Shown: positions 21,546 through 32,823, counted from the stretch's first letter. The stretch is DNA of 40,083 nt from Reclinomonas americana ATCC 50394 (GCA_048213135.1 PS015113.1:79162-119244); one strand, 5' to 3'. A program made the numbers and translations. The notes: a model not told the origin generated them from the letters alone.

Positions 21546-22648
21546 ATGGCCGAGGAGCCAAAGAAGCCGTCGATTGCCGAGTGTGTCTTCTCTCTCACTG
21601 CACACACATTCTCTCTCCTTCTCTCACTCGCTCTCACATGTGCAGTTATCTGGCGCGACCGCGACCGACACTGGAGGTTCACATGCACACACACTCTGTC
21701 ACCACACACGCACCAGCACACACTCACACATGCTGTGCTCAGGAGGCGACTGCGCGACTGAAGAAGGCCGACACGCTGGACAAGTGGGAAGAGGAGCAGA
21801 ATGAGGTCACACACACATGCATTGCGCATTTTGTGCATTGCTGATGATGACTTGTCTCTTCATGCGTGCGTGCAGGCGTTTCGACGCGAACTGGAGCGCG
21901 ATCGTGAGAGGCTGCTGAGTGGTGGCAAGAAGAACAAGTCGTCGACGTCGCTCGATCGCAAGCAGCGCAAGGAGAAGAAGAAGAGCAAGAGGAGGAGTCG
22001 AAGCAAGTCGCGACACTCGTCATCATCGTCGTCATCGTCGTCGTCATCGTCATCGTCGTCTAGTGAGGGCGAGGATGGTGACAGTCAGCGACGCCGACGC
22101 CGACGCAGTCGAAAGAAGCGATCGCGATCGCCTGCGCCGCAGATTGCAGTCAACACGTCGTATCCGCCGGCCATGGAGACCGACGAGGCGAAGAGAGCGG
22201 AGAGTGCGGCGGCTGGCGACGGTGAGAGCGGCGAGCCGAGCAAGAAGCGGCGAAAAGTGGATGCGACGAGCGTGGAGAGTGGCGAGTTGTCTGACGCGTC
22301 GTCGGGCTCCGCGTCGCGCTCACTGTCGTCGTCGGCGTCGTCGTCGTCGTCGTCGGCGGACACGGATTCTGAGTCGTCGTCGTCGCGCAAGAGGAGACGA
22401 CGGCGCGAACGGTCCACCAGCAAGAGCAGCAGCCGAAAGGACAAGAAGAAGAGAGACAAGAAGAAGAAATCATCGAAAAAGGACAAGAAGAGCAAGAGCG
22501 ACGACAAGAAGGGCCAGTCGAAGGTGCGTGGCTCTTGTGTGTGACACGTGTTGACCCTTGACTCAAGAGTAGAAGCACGCGTGTGCACATGTAGGGACCG
22601 GTGCGCCTCAGTGCTTTCCTGCACGGCTCCGACGCCGAGGACGACTAA
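21546..22648 (+). CDS. FAM133-like Ser/Arg- and Lys-rich protein
   Basis: Small, mostly disordered, presumably nuclear protein resembling animal FAM133. Exons: 21546-21580, 21646-21676, 21743-21805, 21876-22523, 22595-22648; 276 aa, stop TAA. The assignment rests on the N-terminus: PSIADYLARPRPTLEE followed about 30 residues later by RRELERDRERLLSG. Both have close counterparts at the same spacing in FAM133 (a DYL-RPRP motif and a KLLSG-type motif). The rest is Lys/Arg-Ser repeats, a poly-Ser run encoded by TCG/TCA repeats, an acidic segment, a second poly-Ser run and a Lys-rich tail ending SDAEDD. Exact function of the family is not known to me; a link to RNA processing is plausible from composition. 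Introns are ordinary GT-AG. Confidence 0.85.
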
Positions 22649-22884
22649 TGGACGCCGAGATAGAGAGGAGAGAAACACAATACAGCGACACACAATGACC
22701 TCCTTTACACGCAGTCTGCAACGAGACACTGTGTCGTATTGTTCACTGACATCACGTTCGCGGTATTACACGAATTCTGCCATCGACCTTCCTTTTTCAC
22801 GCTGAGGTCGACCGCCGAGAGCTCGATGGCTTGCTCGCTCTGGCTGCGTTTTTCGGCGAACTGTCTATCCCCTCTCACTGAGAC
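22649..22884. other. Convergent intergenic region
   Basis: Shared 3' flank of the FAM133-like gene and the RCC1-ankyrin gene. No open frame or clear signal seen. Confidence 0.5.
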
Positions 22885-25800
22885 TCACTTGAGCACGGAC
22901 TGATCGGCGCCGACCGAGATGAGCCACTCGGCAAACTCGGTGCGCCGCTCGTCAAACGCATACTGGAGCGGCGTCCACCCGTTCTCGTCCTTTTCTTCCA
23001 ACTCGGCATGCAACGCCAAGAGTGCCCGACCGCACTCGATCGGTGCCCCAACCATGGCCGCGTAGTGCAACGGCAGACGCCCGGCGGCATCCTTGAGCTG
23101 TATACGAGATAGCGGAGAGTGAGCACGAAGCGCATTCAAGTGAGATGAAAGCAACGCGACTCACGTTAGCCTTGCCACCACGCGCTCCCAGAAGCATCAC
23201 CACGCCAGTGGCTCCTGCGGCCGCCGCCAGGTGCATCGGCGTACTGCCCTCTTCGTCCACCGCCGACGGCTGCGCACCGTGGTCCAGCAGCAACTGTGCC
23301 GCCTTTTCCGATGCCGCCGACGAGGCGTAATGGAGTGGCTGTGTGTTCCCTCACGAGAGTAAGCAATGCACCCTCCCTACCACACACACACACACACACG
23401 TAGGCACGCACTTCATCGCCCTTGCTGTCGGCCGCGTGCACCATGGACCGATCACGCTCCACCAGCAACTGCACCACGTCCACGTGCCCCCCGAAAATGG
23501 CCAGATGCAGCGCCGACCGACCCATGTCGTCCGTGGCGCGACTGACCACGGTGCAATCGGTGCTGAACTCGAGGAACAGGCGCACGAGCGGCAAGTGACC
23601 CTGCAGCGCGGCATAGTGCACCGGCTGTGCTTGGCGATCGTCCACCACCGCAATCACACCACCGCCTCGAATCAGCTCACGGGCCAGCACGGCATTGCCA
23701 CTGCGTTTTGCTGTCAGTACCACGAGAAGAGATACACAAGAGCAGACGCGCACACACCTTTCCACCGTGGCGTGCATGGCCGTTTGCTTGCGATTGTCGA
23801 CAGCGTGCGGATCGGCACCGGCGCGCAGCAGCAACTGGAGGGTGCTGACGGAGCTGCGCGACGATGCACACACCAGGTGAAGCACGGTGCGCCCGGTACG
23901 CGGATCGCGTGCATTCGGATTGACGCCGTTCTGCACCAGTGTTCGCACACGAGCTTCGTTGCCTGCACGAGCGGCACGCAACAGATCCTCCTCACTGGCA
24001 CTGGACGCCGCACTGGTGGGCGATTTCACCTGCTGCCGGGCATGCACAAGCATGTCAGGCGGACACGGAGGGGGGAGAACCGATGCACACACACAAAAAA
24101 GCAACGGCAACCAACCCGTGGAGAATTGTGCGCCGCGTGGGCCTTGTTGATGAGGCCGAGTTGCACCTGCTTCTCCTGGTACAATCGCAGCGCTTCCATC
24201 AGTTCGCTGCCTCGCTGACTGACCGACGTGTCGAGGTCCGGTGTGGCAGCAGCGGCCGCCAATCGCGAGGCCACACGCGACGCCTCCGACAGCAGATCGC
24301 GCGGCGGCTCCACAGTGCGCGCTCGCAGCCGTGGACTGTGTGCGTTGGTCGACAAACGTGGTATGGCCACGGCGCGCGACTCGCTGCCGGCCGAGAGCCG
24401 CCGCTGCTCGCCCGACGCCGGCCACGCCGACTCGCCCTCACGAGGAACGGCTGCATCACCAGGTGGCAGGCTCAGCTCGCTGGCCAAGCCGGCATCATCA
24501 TCGTCATCGCCAACATCGTCGTCGTCGTCGGCATCGTCGGCCGTGTCGTCGTTCNNNNNNNNNNNNNNNNNNNNNNNNNNNNNNNNNNNNNNNNNNNNNN
24601 NNNNNNNNNNNNNNNNNNNNNNNNNNNNNNNNNNNNNNNNNNNNNNNNNNNNNNNNNNNNNNNNNNNNNNNNNNNNNNNNNNNNNNNNNNNNNNNNNNNN
24701 NNNNNNNNNNNNNNNNNNNNNNNNNNNNNNNNNNNNNNNNNNNNNNNNNNNNNNNNNNNNNNNNNNNNNNNNNNNNNNNNNNNNNNNNNNNNNNNNNNNN
24801 NNNNNNNNNNNNNNNNNNNNNNNNNNNNNNNNNNNNNNNNNNNNNNNNNNNNNNNNNNNNNNNNNNNNNNNNNNNNNNNNNNNNNNNNNNNNNNNNNNNN
24901 NNNNNNNNNNNNNNNNNNNNNNNNNNNNNNNNNNNNNNNNNNNNNNNNNNNNNNNNNNNNNNNNNNNNNNNNNNNNNNNNNNNNNNNNNNNNNNNNNNNN
25001 NNNNNNNNNNNNNNNNNNNNNNNNNNNNNNNNNNNNNNNNNNNNNNNNNNNNNNNNNNNNNNGATCACGCAAACCAACGACCTCGCTGCGCAGGCGGTGA
25101 ACCAGCGAGCTGTGATTGCGCCGACCGTGACTGAACCGCTCCAACTTGTCGGAGAGCAGGCGGATTTCGTCGCGGATGAGCAGCACGTTGGTCGGTGGAT
25201 CCGCCGTGAGCATGTCTGGCCGACGAGGCGGGGACACGAGTGAGGAAAACATGGGGGTTGTCGGTGTCAAGAATGAAAGAAGCGCACCGAGTGCCTCGGG
25301 AATGGTTGGTCCGGGGGCGAACCGTCGAGGCGACTGTCGCAGACTCTCAGACATGCGTGGTGTGGGTCGACTCTCGATGCGCGGCGACTGCGGCAGCGAT
25401 GCCGACATGGGCGACAGGCCACGAGCCGCCGCGAGTGGGGAGCCGACAATAGCCGAGCGCATGGTCGGCGACGCAGCGACGGCGGCCGCCATGGCTGCAG
25501 CCGACGAAGATTGCGTGCGAGTTCTCTTGCCCGAGGGACGGAAGGGCACCGAAAGTCGCTGCGATGTGCGAAAACCAGAACAGTGTGAGACACTACCACC
25601 CTTCCATCTCGTTCTCTCTCTCATCATTCTCACGCACCGACGCCATGATGGAGGCCGCTCTGTCGAGGTACATCTTGCGCGGAGCACGAGTGCTGCTGGC
25701 CACCGAGGGATCCAGGGAGGTGGCCACGCGCTTGGCGGCCTCGCTTTGCGGCGGCAGCACAAAAGATTCGATCGGAGCGTCGTCCAGCACCACGGCCGCA

Positions 25801-27268
25801 TTGCTCTCCTGTGGCGGGTGTCCAAGCATGCCGCGTTCACTTTCCACTCCCCACGTCACCACGGCGCCCTCGACTGTCACCCGGAGATGGGAAGGTGTGA
25901 GCGTCAGCAAGCTGCACAACCAAACGCACAGCAATCGCAACTGCTAATGGCGGCCGAGTGCGCCCAGCCGCAGGCCACGGCGCGCACAGCCACATCGGCC
26001 AGATCGACGGCCTCCAGCGGGCTCATGCTGTCCTTGCGGGAGTCCTTGGCCGATGCACCCCACACGAACACCTCGCCCGTATCGCCAATCGCCACCGAGT
26101 GCGAAAGACCGGCGGCCACAAAGCACACACAGAAGGGGGCGGAGAGGGTGCGAATGACCGAGGGCAATCGACAGTTGCGTCGGTCTCCGTGACCGAGCTG
26201 ACCACGCATTCCACAGCCCCACGACAGCACCTCGCCCGCATCTGCAACACGCACACATTGTCAGCGACGACTCTTCAACACGCGCGCTAGGCTGGCAGGG
26301 CGACTGACGGACGCAACGAGTGAGAGCGAGAAAGTGATGACCGCCGGCGGCAATCTGCTTCACGCCGCGCCGCTCGAGACCCTCGACCGGGTGCGGATAC
26401 AGCCACACATCCTTGTCATCCACGACACTCGTACCCCACACATACACGGTCCCGTTCTCACACAGCGCCACCGTGCACTGCAGACCGGCGGCCACCTGCA
26501 CCACACGCTTGCCCTGCAGCGCGTGCACGAGCACAGGCGCACGCCGTGTCTCCTGATCGCCGAGGCCGAGTTGCCCCGACGCGCCCAGTCCCCACACATA
26601 CACATCGCCACTCTCCGCCAGGGCCACTGTGTGCGCCAACCCGCACGCAACGTGCGCCACTCGCTTCTGCTCCAGCTCGCCACGAACCTCGGTCGGCATC
26701 GACCTGTGAAACACATGATCGCCCAGGCCCAGCTCGCCATTGACGCCACGTCCCCACGTGAGCACCACGCCTGTGGAGAGCACCACGGCCGAGTGCGTCG
26801 CTCCACACGCCACCTGCACCGCACGCGCACCCGCTCTCCGATGCGCCGAGTACGTGTCACTAAACACACGATGTGGCACGTGCGGCTCTGCCTCGGTGTC
26901 TCCACGTCCGAGCTGGCCCAGAGGCGTTCCCCACGTGTAGATATCGCCTTCGTCTGTGTGTGCGTGTGTGGAAAACCATCAACGACTCTGATCAAAATGC
27001 GTGATCATATCATTCACCCGGCCGTACGCGCACGCGCACCTGTGACTGCCACTGTGTGCTCTGCGCCACAGGCAATGTCGCGCACGATCTTGTCGCCCAT
27101 GGTGCGCCCAGTGACGCGCGCAGCAGAGACGCGCGTCTCACCCACTGAGGCCACGGCTGCGAGCGCATTGCTGACGGCACTGAGCAGTGCACTGGAGCCC
27201 GCCTTTCGCTCTAGTGCGGCCGGGGGAGGCGGGCCATCGAGGTGCTCAACAGGCGCGGCCTCACTCAT
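22885..27268 (-). CDS. RCC1-repeat / ankyrin-repeat protein
   Basis: Large predicted scaffold protein, role unknown. Exons (minus): 27268-27040, 26953-26318, 26241-25942, 25873-25638, 25558 into the gap, out of the gap 24554-24116, then 24029 (or 24032)-23758, 23700-23412, 23338-23165, 23097-22885; about 1263 aa if the gap size is right. Exons 1-4 encode RCC1 repeats, with repeated CGAEHTVAV, CGATHSAVV, CGLAHTVAL, YVWGLGASGQLGLGD and SWGCGMRGQLGHGD, i.e. a beta-propeller. The middle is Pro/Ser/Ala-rich with a coiled-coil-like stretch and an Asp run. Exons 7-10 encode ankyrin repeats (TVLHLVCA, PVHYAALQGHLPLVRLFLE, SALHLAIFGGHVDVVQLLV, PLHYASSAAS, LPLHYAAM). Phases agree across the gap, favouring one gene; two adjacent genes cannot be excluded. 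Introns 2 and 3 have GTTGCG donors. The acceptor at 24030-24035 is a CAGCAG tandem. Confidence 0.78.
24555..25062. other. Assembly gap, 508 N in the RCC1-ankyrin coding region
   Basis: The codon frame on both sides is consistent with 508 bases of continuous coding sequence (496 + 508 + 439 = 1443, divisible by 3). The left flank is an Asp-codon-rich repeat, a likely cause of the break. Confidence 0.95.
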
Positions 27269-27380
27269 GGCAACCACAGATTGTGATGTTGATGTGGTTG
27301 GGACGCGACGTTTTACTCTTTTCTTCTACGCCCTTCCTTGCTCGTCGTCGTTCATGCAAGGCCTTCCACAACAGACGCGC

Positions 27381-28377
27381 TTACTTGGACTTCTTGGTCG
27401 TCTCGCTCTTCCATTGCGCGATGCGGCGATCGATCTCCTTCTGGCACTCGACGTGCGTCTGGTGACGATAGCCGACCATGAACAGCAGCTCTGCATTTGC
27501 ACCAGTGAGCGTCTGTTCCACTAGTACAGTGTGCCATCGTCGACTCATGCACCGCACCCATGGTCACAAAGAAAGGCGCAGAGAAGATCTGCAGCGCGTT
27601 ATCGGTAAGCGCCGGCTTGCGTCCCTCGAACGCGCCGTGTCCAATGAACTGCATGATCCAGCTGAAGACGTGAATGGCCAGCGCGTACTTCCACGCCACA
27701 TCCGAGCCAAACGACAGCACAAAGTAGTTGGCGGAGAAGAAGGCGCCGAGCAGCAGCACAGTGTCGATCAGCTGCGTCGGCAGTCGTCATGATCATGTAC
27801 GGCGCAAAGAGAATACGTGCGCGCGCGCAACTCCAACAAAGGGCTCCAGCAGAATGTAGAACGCGCCCAGTGCCAGCATCACCGGAAGACCCAGCGTCGG
27901 TGCCGCCACACCCTCCGGCTGCAACATGCGGTAAGTCATGACCTGTTGCGCGAGTGGAACAAAGAGTGCACATCGTGACTGACCAGGCCGACAGCCTGCT
28001 CAATCGACTCGCCGAGCTCTGTCAATGCCGGGAACTGCGTCAAGGGCGCGTACACAAAGAAGACCTGTGTGTATGTGTGTGTGCGCGCGGAATCCACATG
28101 AGAATCTTCCGCGCGTTATGCATGCATGATGAACATTCCGCCTCTCTCTCTCACGCACCGCCACAGTCCACACAATCGTGGGCACAAACACAATGTGCAC
28201 CCACTTGTTGCTGCACACATGCGCGCGCGTGAGAGAGAGAGAGTGAGAGAGTGTGTGCATTTTCGTTTTCAAGTGAGCGCGCGGAACAACACCAAGCACG
28301 GCAAAAGGGAAACGCAACATTGTGTTGTTATGATAGGCGCCATACGCGCAGTAAATCTGCTTCAGGTTGGCAATCAT
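27381..28377 (-). CDS. Mpo1/DUF962 family protein (2-hydroxy fatty acid dioxygenase-like)
   Basis: Homologue of yeast Mpo1 (YGL010w), an ER membrane, iron-dependent dioxygenase that shortens 2-hydroxy fatty acids in sphingoid-base breakdown. Exons (minus): 28377-28319, 28210-28159, 28064-27984, 27942-27832, 27771-27558, 27490-27381; 208 aa, stop TAA. The first exon gives YCAYGAYHNN, then NKWVHIVFVPTIVW, the usual YHxN...NxxxH start of the family. Exon 5 contains HVFSWIMQFIGHGAFEGRKP, the most conserved block with its histidines, then ALTDN and FFVTMELLFMVGYR. Several hydrophobic segments agree with a multi-pass membrane protein. Introns 1 and 4 have GTTGCG donors; the first is fixed by the conserved YHNN-TINKW junction. 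Diverges from the Sac1 gene across 79 bp. Enzymatic activity is inferred from homology. Confidence 0.92.
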
Positions 28378-28456
28378 TCACACGCACGCACGATCGGAGA
28401 TGAGTGAGACAGTGCGGAGATGACTCACTGTTTGTGTTGATTGTTTGCTGGAGCGA
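28378..28456. promoter_or_regulatory. Bidirectional promoter region, Mpo1-like / Sac1
   Basis: 79 bp separate the divergent start codons. It includes GAGTGAGACAGTG and GATGACTCA, an AP-1/bZIP-like word. No TATA box. Both genes act in ER lipid metabolism, so shared control is conceivable but inferred. Confidence 0.45.
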
Positions 28457-28693
28457 ATGGCACAGTCGTCGCCGGCGTTTCGCTTGTACGAGGTGCGTGT
28501 CCACGCTGTCACTGGTCGCTCTCTCTCTCTCGCTTGCTTGCTCACACACTCCACGTGTTAGGATGGTGATCGCGTGTTGATCTCTCGCGGAGAGGCGCAA
28601 CATGCGGCCGGCAAGTCGGCGCCTGTCAGTGCGCCAGGTGGCTGGTTGACCATTGATCGACGCACAGGCCACGGCCGAGTGGGCGGTGCGTTC

Positions 28694-28726
<33 letters not shown>

Positions 28727-31185
28727 TGTGTGTGCGACATTCACATCACTCACGTGCAACTGCCTGTCCCCCGTGCAGACGACGATTCGGTGCGCCCGTC
28801 GGTGCACAGCAAAGGCCGCGATGTGTACGGGCTCATTGGAGTGGTGCACTTGCTCTCTGGTGCGTGTGCATTATCGGTGTTTGTGTTGTGTGCGGCTTGG
28901 CTGGCTAATCATCCGTTTGTTCAGGTCCGTATCTGATGCTCATCAGTCAGGCGTCGCATGTCGGGCGCCTGCTCAAGCACCATGCGTGGCGTGTGGACGC
29001 TGTGGAGCTTGTCCCGCTGGTCCCTGCCAATCGCGCCGCGCTCAGTGCGCAGCAGGTCTCTCTCCTTGTCATTGTCAGTTGTCTCTGCGTTGTTGTTTCA
29101 CACTCGGAGGATTGCAGGCGGCCGATGAGGATCGCTACTGTGGCATGCTGATCAATGTGTATGCCTCGCGCTCGTTCTTCTTCTGCGTCGATGGATGGGA
29201 TATGACCAAGCACGTGCGCTGCCTCAACAGTCGTGAGCCGGTCAAGGTTGGTGTGGCGCGCGGGGCGGATTCTCTCTGTTCATGCAATGACACGTTGTCG
29301 TTGTCGCAGCCCGCCGATTCGTTCTACTGGAACCGACAGCACGCGCAGCAGCTCGGCATTGCCGAAGAATGGAAGTGGGCCGTGCCACTTGTCCGTGGCT
29401 ATATCCTTTGCATCATTTCTTGTTGTTGCTGGCATGGTTTTGTTGCGCACTGGCTGCACTCCTTGACTCTCACGCTCCACTCCTGTCGATGTCGCATGTT
29501 GAGTTGAACAACACTCCCATTACGTACGTGGTGCTGTCGCGACAGAGCCGGTACCGTGCTGGTGCGTGCATCTGCTATTTCCGACATTGTTGCCACGTAT
29601 GCACTGACACATTGTCGATCGTCTCGCAGGCACTCGCTTCAATCGCCGTGGTGTGGACGACGACGGGCAGGTGGCCAACTTTGTGGAGACCGAGCAGATT
29701 GTTGTCGGTGCGCCACCCCTGCCACTGCTGTTGTTATGTGTGGCAGGCACCGTGAACTCACCTCTATGCTCGACAGCCGGCGACGAGGATGTCATGTCGT
29801 TTGTGCAGACTCGCGGATCGATCCCCCTGTTCTGGGAGCAAGTGGCCAACCTGAAGCTGAAGCCGGTGCCGACGATGCAGGACGTGGATCCGCAGTTGCA
29901 TGTGCGTCTCAGACGGATGACTGGAGTGGTGTTTTTCTGGGCACTCACCACCCTTTGTAGTTCAATGCCTTCCGTCGCCACATGGAGGCGCATGTGGACC
30001 ACTACGGCCCCACCACCGCCATCAACCTCGTGGACACGAAGAAGGCCGAGGGCGCGTTGGCCGCCGAGTTCCAGCGTCTGTCGAAGCGCGTCGGTGACTT
30101 GGCGCTGAGGTGTGTGCATTTGTGAAGCATTTATGTGTGTGTTTGTGTGAGAGACTGGGGCGCTCATCGGCGTTGTGTGCCTCAGCTACCATCACTTTGA
30201 CTTCCACACCGAGTGCGCCAAGATGCGCTACGATCGCCTCTCCAAGCTGGTGGATGCTGTGCGTGTGCAGCTACAGGAGTACGGGTAAGTTGCTCCATCT
30301 CTTTTTTATGCAATCACCGCACTCAATCACCTCTCTGCGCAGCTACTCGCACTTTACGAGCTCCAACAACGAGATGCAGAAGGTGCAGCACGGCGTCTTC
30401 CGCGTCAACTGCATCGACTGCCTCGACCGCACGAATGTGGTGCAGAGTGTGTTTGCACGTGAGGTGCTGCACGCGCAGTTGGTGGCCGTCAATGTGATTC
30501 GAGCGAGCGACGTGATTGCCGATGTGTCGCCGCTATTCGAGAGCATCTTGAAGACCACGTGGGCCGACAACGCCGACCAGATCAGCCTGCTGTACGCCGG
30601 CTCTGGAGCGCTGAAGACCGACTTTACGCGCACCGGCAAGCGCTCGTTGATGGGCATGGTCAACGATGGCGTCAACACCCTGCAGCGCTACTACCTGCAG
30701 AACTTCCGCGACGGCTACCGCCAGGATTCCATTTCGCTGGCGGTCGGCGACACGGTGATCAATCCGGAGGAGCACCCGCGCACGTCGACTCCGCTGCGTG
30801 AGGCCTCGCTGTGGGTTCGTGATGCAACAATGCGCTGCCACATTACTTGTGTGGGTGTGAATGCTGATGCTGTTGTTGTTTTGTGACGAGTGCAGCCGCT
30901 GCTAATGTTCATTCTTGGGCTCGGTGTGCTGATGGTGATTGCCAATCTTTTTGTGGCACCGCTGGCCAGTTGCGTAGATCTGTCAGATTTCTGGTGCATA
31001 CCGTGGTTCTCTTTGGCTGATCGTAGTGTGTGCGCACAGACATTGGCCGTGGTGCGAATTTTGTTTTCGGTCTGCTGTGGGTGGGTGTGACCATGGCGCT
31101 GGTCATTGGTACGCTGCGCAACGGGCGTGACTATGTGGATCGGCCAAAATTTGTGACGCTTCCACGCAAGCGTCGTCGTACGTGA
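28457..31185 (+). CDS. SAC1: Sac1 phosphoinositide phosphatase
   Basis: Integral ER/Golgi lipid phosphatase expected to dephosphorylate PI4P. Exons: 28457-28492, 28562-28685, 28779-28859, 28925-29055, 29118-29246, 29310-29400, 29481-29561, 29630-29707, 29777-29901, 29961-30109, 30186-30284, 30343-30814, 30896-30968, 31040-31185; 604 aa, close to animal and yeast Sac1 length. Landmarks: [44 protein letters not shown] and the catalytic CX5R loop CIDCLDRT (Cys398 to Arg404). Two C-terminal membrane segments ([15 protein letters not shown] and [16 protein letters not shown]) precede a basic tail LPRKRRRT. Intron 6 is a U12-type AT-AC intron, fixed by the conserved G-F at the junction. Intron 13 has a GTTGCG donor. 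Intron 8 (69 nt) is the choice that best fits the family; a 39-nt alternative is also in frame. Confidence 0.95.
28695..28733. repeat. (GT)n microsatellite in Sac1 intron 2
   Basis: GT dinucleotide run with one TTG interruption, inside the intron that starts at 28686. Confidence 0.9.
29401..29480 (+). other. U12-type AT-AC intron in the Sac1 gene
   Basis: The 80-nt intron begins ATATCCTTT, the exact U12-type AT-AC donor consensus. It contains TCCTTGAC at 29460-29467, a close match to the U12 branch-site consensus, with the presumed branch A at 29466, and ends CCAC 14 nt further on. Splicing joins GGC-T to TC-CTG to read Gly-Phe-Leu, matching Sac1 proteins with no length change. No GT-AG pair in this region restores the frame. 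Confidence 0.9.
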
Positions 31186-31468
31186 GAGCGGGGCGGAGAG
31201 AAGAGGCTGTTGCTGTTGTTGCTATTGTTTGAAGAAGATGACAAAGAAGAAGAAGAAAAAGATGGTTCTCATAAACAGGAATCGAGTTTCACTCTCGAGT
31301 CTCTCGTTTGTCATAAACAGGGTCGGATAAACAGAAAGGAAGGCGTTTTTTTTCTAGAGGAGAGAAGAAGGAGAAATCGGTAAACAACCATATCACAGGT
31401 GCACGCCCGAGACGGCGGCCAAAACAAGAATCAATAAACAGTGAGAGGGAGGGCAGACGGAGAGCGGC
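31186..31468. other. Convergent 3' region with four ATAAACAG repeats
   Basis: Likely holds the 3' UTR of Sac1. The 8-mer ATAAACAG occurs exactly at 31271, 31313, 31327 and 31434; the last overlaps AATAAA (31433-31438), a plausible poly(A) signal. A perfect CTCGAG palindrome lies inside an ACTCTCGAGTCTC context between the first two copies. No open frame of note. Confidence 0.5.
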
Positions 31469-32673
31469 TCATGTGTTGCTCTTGATGGGGCACAGCGGCG
31501 CGCGGTGCAGCGCGCCAAAATGCGTCGGCAGAGCGGGACCCGTCAGGATCTGCGAGAGGTGCTCCCGTACATCGCCAGCGTTCTTCCGCATCGAGGTGAT
31601 TTCGCGCAATGGTGGCCGTTGCTCCGGCTGCGACACTGCGCGGGAGGCAGATGGCGGCAGCGCTGGCGGCGGTACTGCTGCGGTGGTGGTGCTGGCGGCC
31701 GACTGGTGCTTCTTCGGCGGCGACATGTCATCGGCGGCGGCCTCGGAGGCGCACCGACTCGACGAGGTGGACTTGTCGGAGGGTCTCCGCGGATGCAGCG
31801 GCGGCAATCCCGACGGTCGCGATCCCGGGCTGCTATGGCGCGATCCACTAACCAACGACGACGCGCCGCCACGCCGACTCGCAAACAGATCCGGTGCCGA
31901 CGGATCCCGCGCCAAGTACGCGCACTGTAACCAAAACAACGACGGCAAAATGAGCGTTTCTTGTGGTGGCACGGAAAACAGCCAACGTCCACACCAACCT
32001 CGTCATAGTTGCGTGATCGCGCGGGTGGTGACAGCGGGCGACGCACTGGCGCAGGCATGCGATCATCATACACTACACACATGCAACAGTCAACGTCAGT
32101 CGCTGATTGATTTGCGAGTTGGTCAGTTTGCCAGACAAACCTCGTCGTGAGGCCGGAGCCAGTGGAAGCGGCATTTGCTGTTGCTGCTGCTGTTGTTGAA
32201 CAGTGGAGAATCGTTGCAAGAGTTGCTTGGCCGACAAGCGCGTCTGTGCAATACCCGACACGGCGGGAACAACAATGGTGTCCGATCGTGACGAAACGCC
32301 CCCCGAAACGCGATCGACATCGTCAGCGCAGCAGTCCTCGGCGAGACGAGATGGGCGGCCACTGATGAGAGAGAAAGAGAGTGTGTGTGAGTGCGTCAAA
32401 CGCCTTCTTTTGTTGGTGTTATGTGTGCGCGCGCGCAACTGCTGACGACGTTGTTCCCACAACAGCAGGGAGCATGGTGAGCCGGCGGAGGAGGAGGATG
32501 AGGAGGCGGATGACATCATGGAGAAGGGAGAGTTGAGGAGGAGCGCCGCGTGTGAGACTCTGTGTGTGGCGCGAGTGAGCGAGTGATTGCATGAATGGAT
32601 CTTTGCGGTATGTGTGTGCGAACCTGGGAGTGATCTCAGCAGGCGGCTGGTAGGAGGTCGGTGAGCGGGCCAT
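31469..32673 (-). CDS. Unknown, low-complexity Ser/Pro/Gln-rich protein, 5 exons
   Basis: Not recognised. Exons (minus): 32673-32624, 32559-32440, 32361-32141, 32045-31999, 31924-31469; 297 aa, stop TGA. All phases agree and each junction has GT-AG ends; intron 2 has a GTTGCG donor. The protein starts MARSPTSYQPPAEITP, has a Ser run, then a soluble-looking stretch (SAKQLLQRFSTV) followed by a Gln run, a basic segment, and a long Pro/Ser-rich exon 5 with CAYLARDPSAPDLFASRRG near its start. The end, from REITSMRKNAGDVREHLSQI to PLCPIKSNT, looks ordered and may be a short binding motif region. No signal peptide or membrane segment. Largely disordered regulatory or adaptor protein is a guess from composition. 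Same strand as, and 150 bp downstream of, the FtsJ gene. Confidence 0.72.
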
Positions 32674-32823
32674 TGGTGGAGAGCGAAAAGAAGGAAGGAG
32701 GGAAGGAAGGAAAGGAAGGCTCTCTCTCTCGCGCGCTGAGGGAAAATCGTGATTGATTGGTCGAGAGGGGTTGGGCGTTTGTTCGTTTCGTCACGGTGTC
32801 CCATCGCTCCATCACCACCAATT

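Noticed and set aside
23381-23400. CACACA run as a possible CRISPR-like or telomeric repeat
   Set aside because: Plain dinucleotide microsatellite in an intron. No CRISPR array, telomeric repeat, tRNA or rRNA gene was seen anywhere in the window.
25146-26192. 348-codon plus-strand frame
   Set aside because: Antisense of RCC1 exons 3-5, which have clear RCC1 repeats and consistent splice sites on the minus strand.
26334-27524. 396-codon plus-strand frame rich in His and Arg
   Set aside because: Runs antisense through RCC1 exons 1-2 and the last Mpo1 exon; composition is that of a shadow frame.
29708-29746. 39-nt intron in Sac1 exon 8/9
   Set aside because: In frame, but shorter than any other intron here. 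The 69-nt choice ending at 29776 gives a better match to Sac1 spacing.
31473-32150. 225-codon plus-strand frame
   Set aside because: Antisense of the five-exon unknown gene, which has phase-consistent GT-AG junctions on the minus strand.
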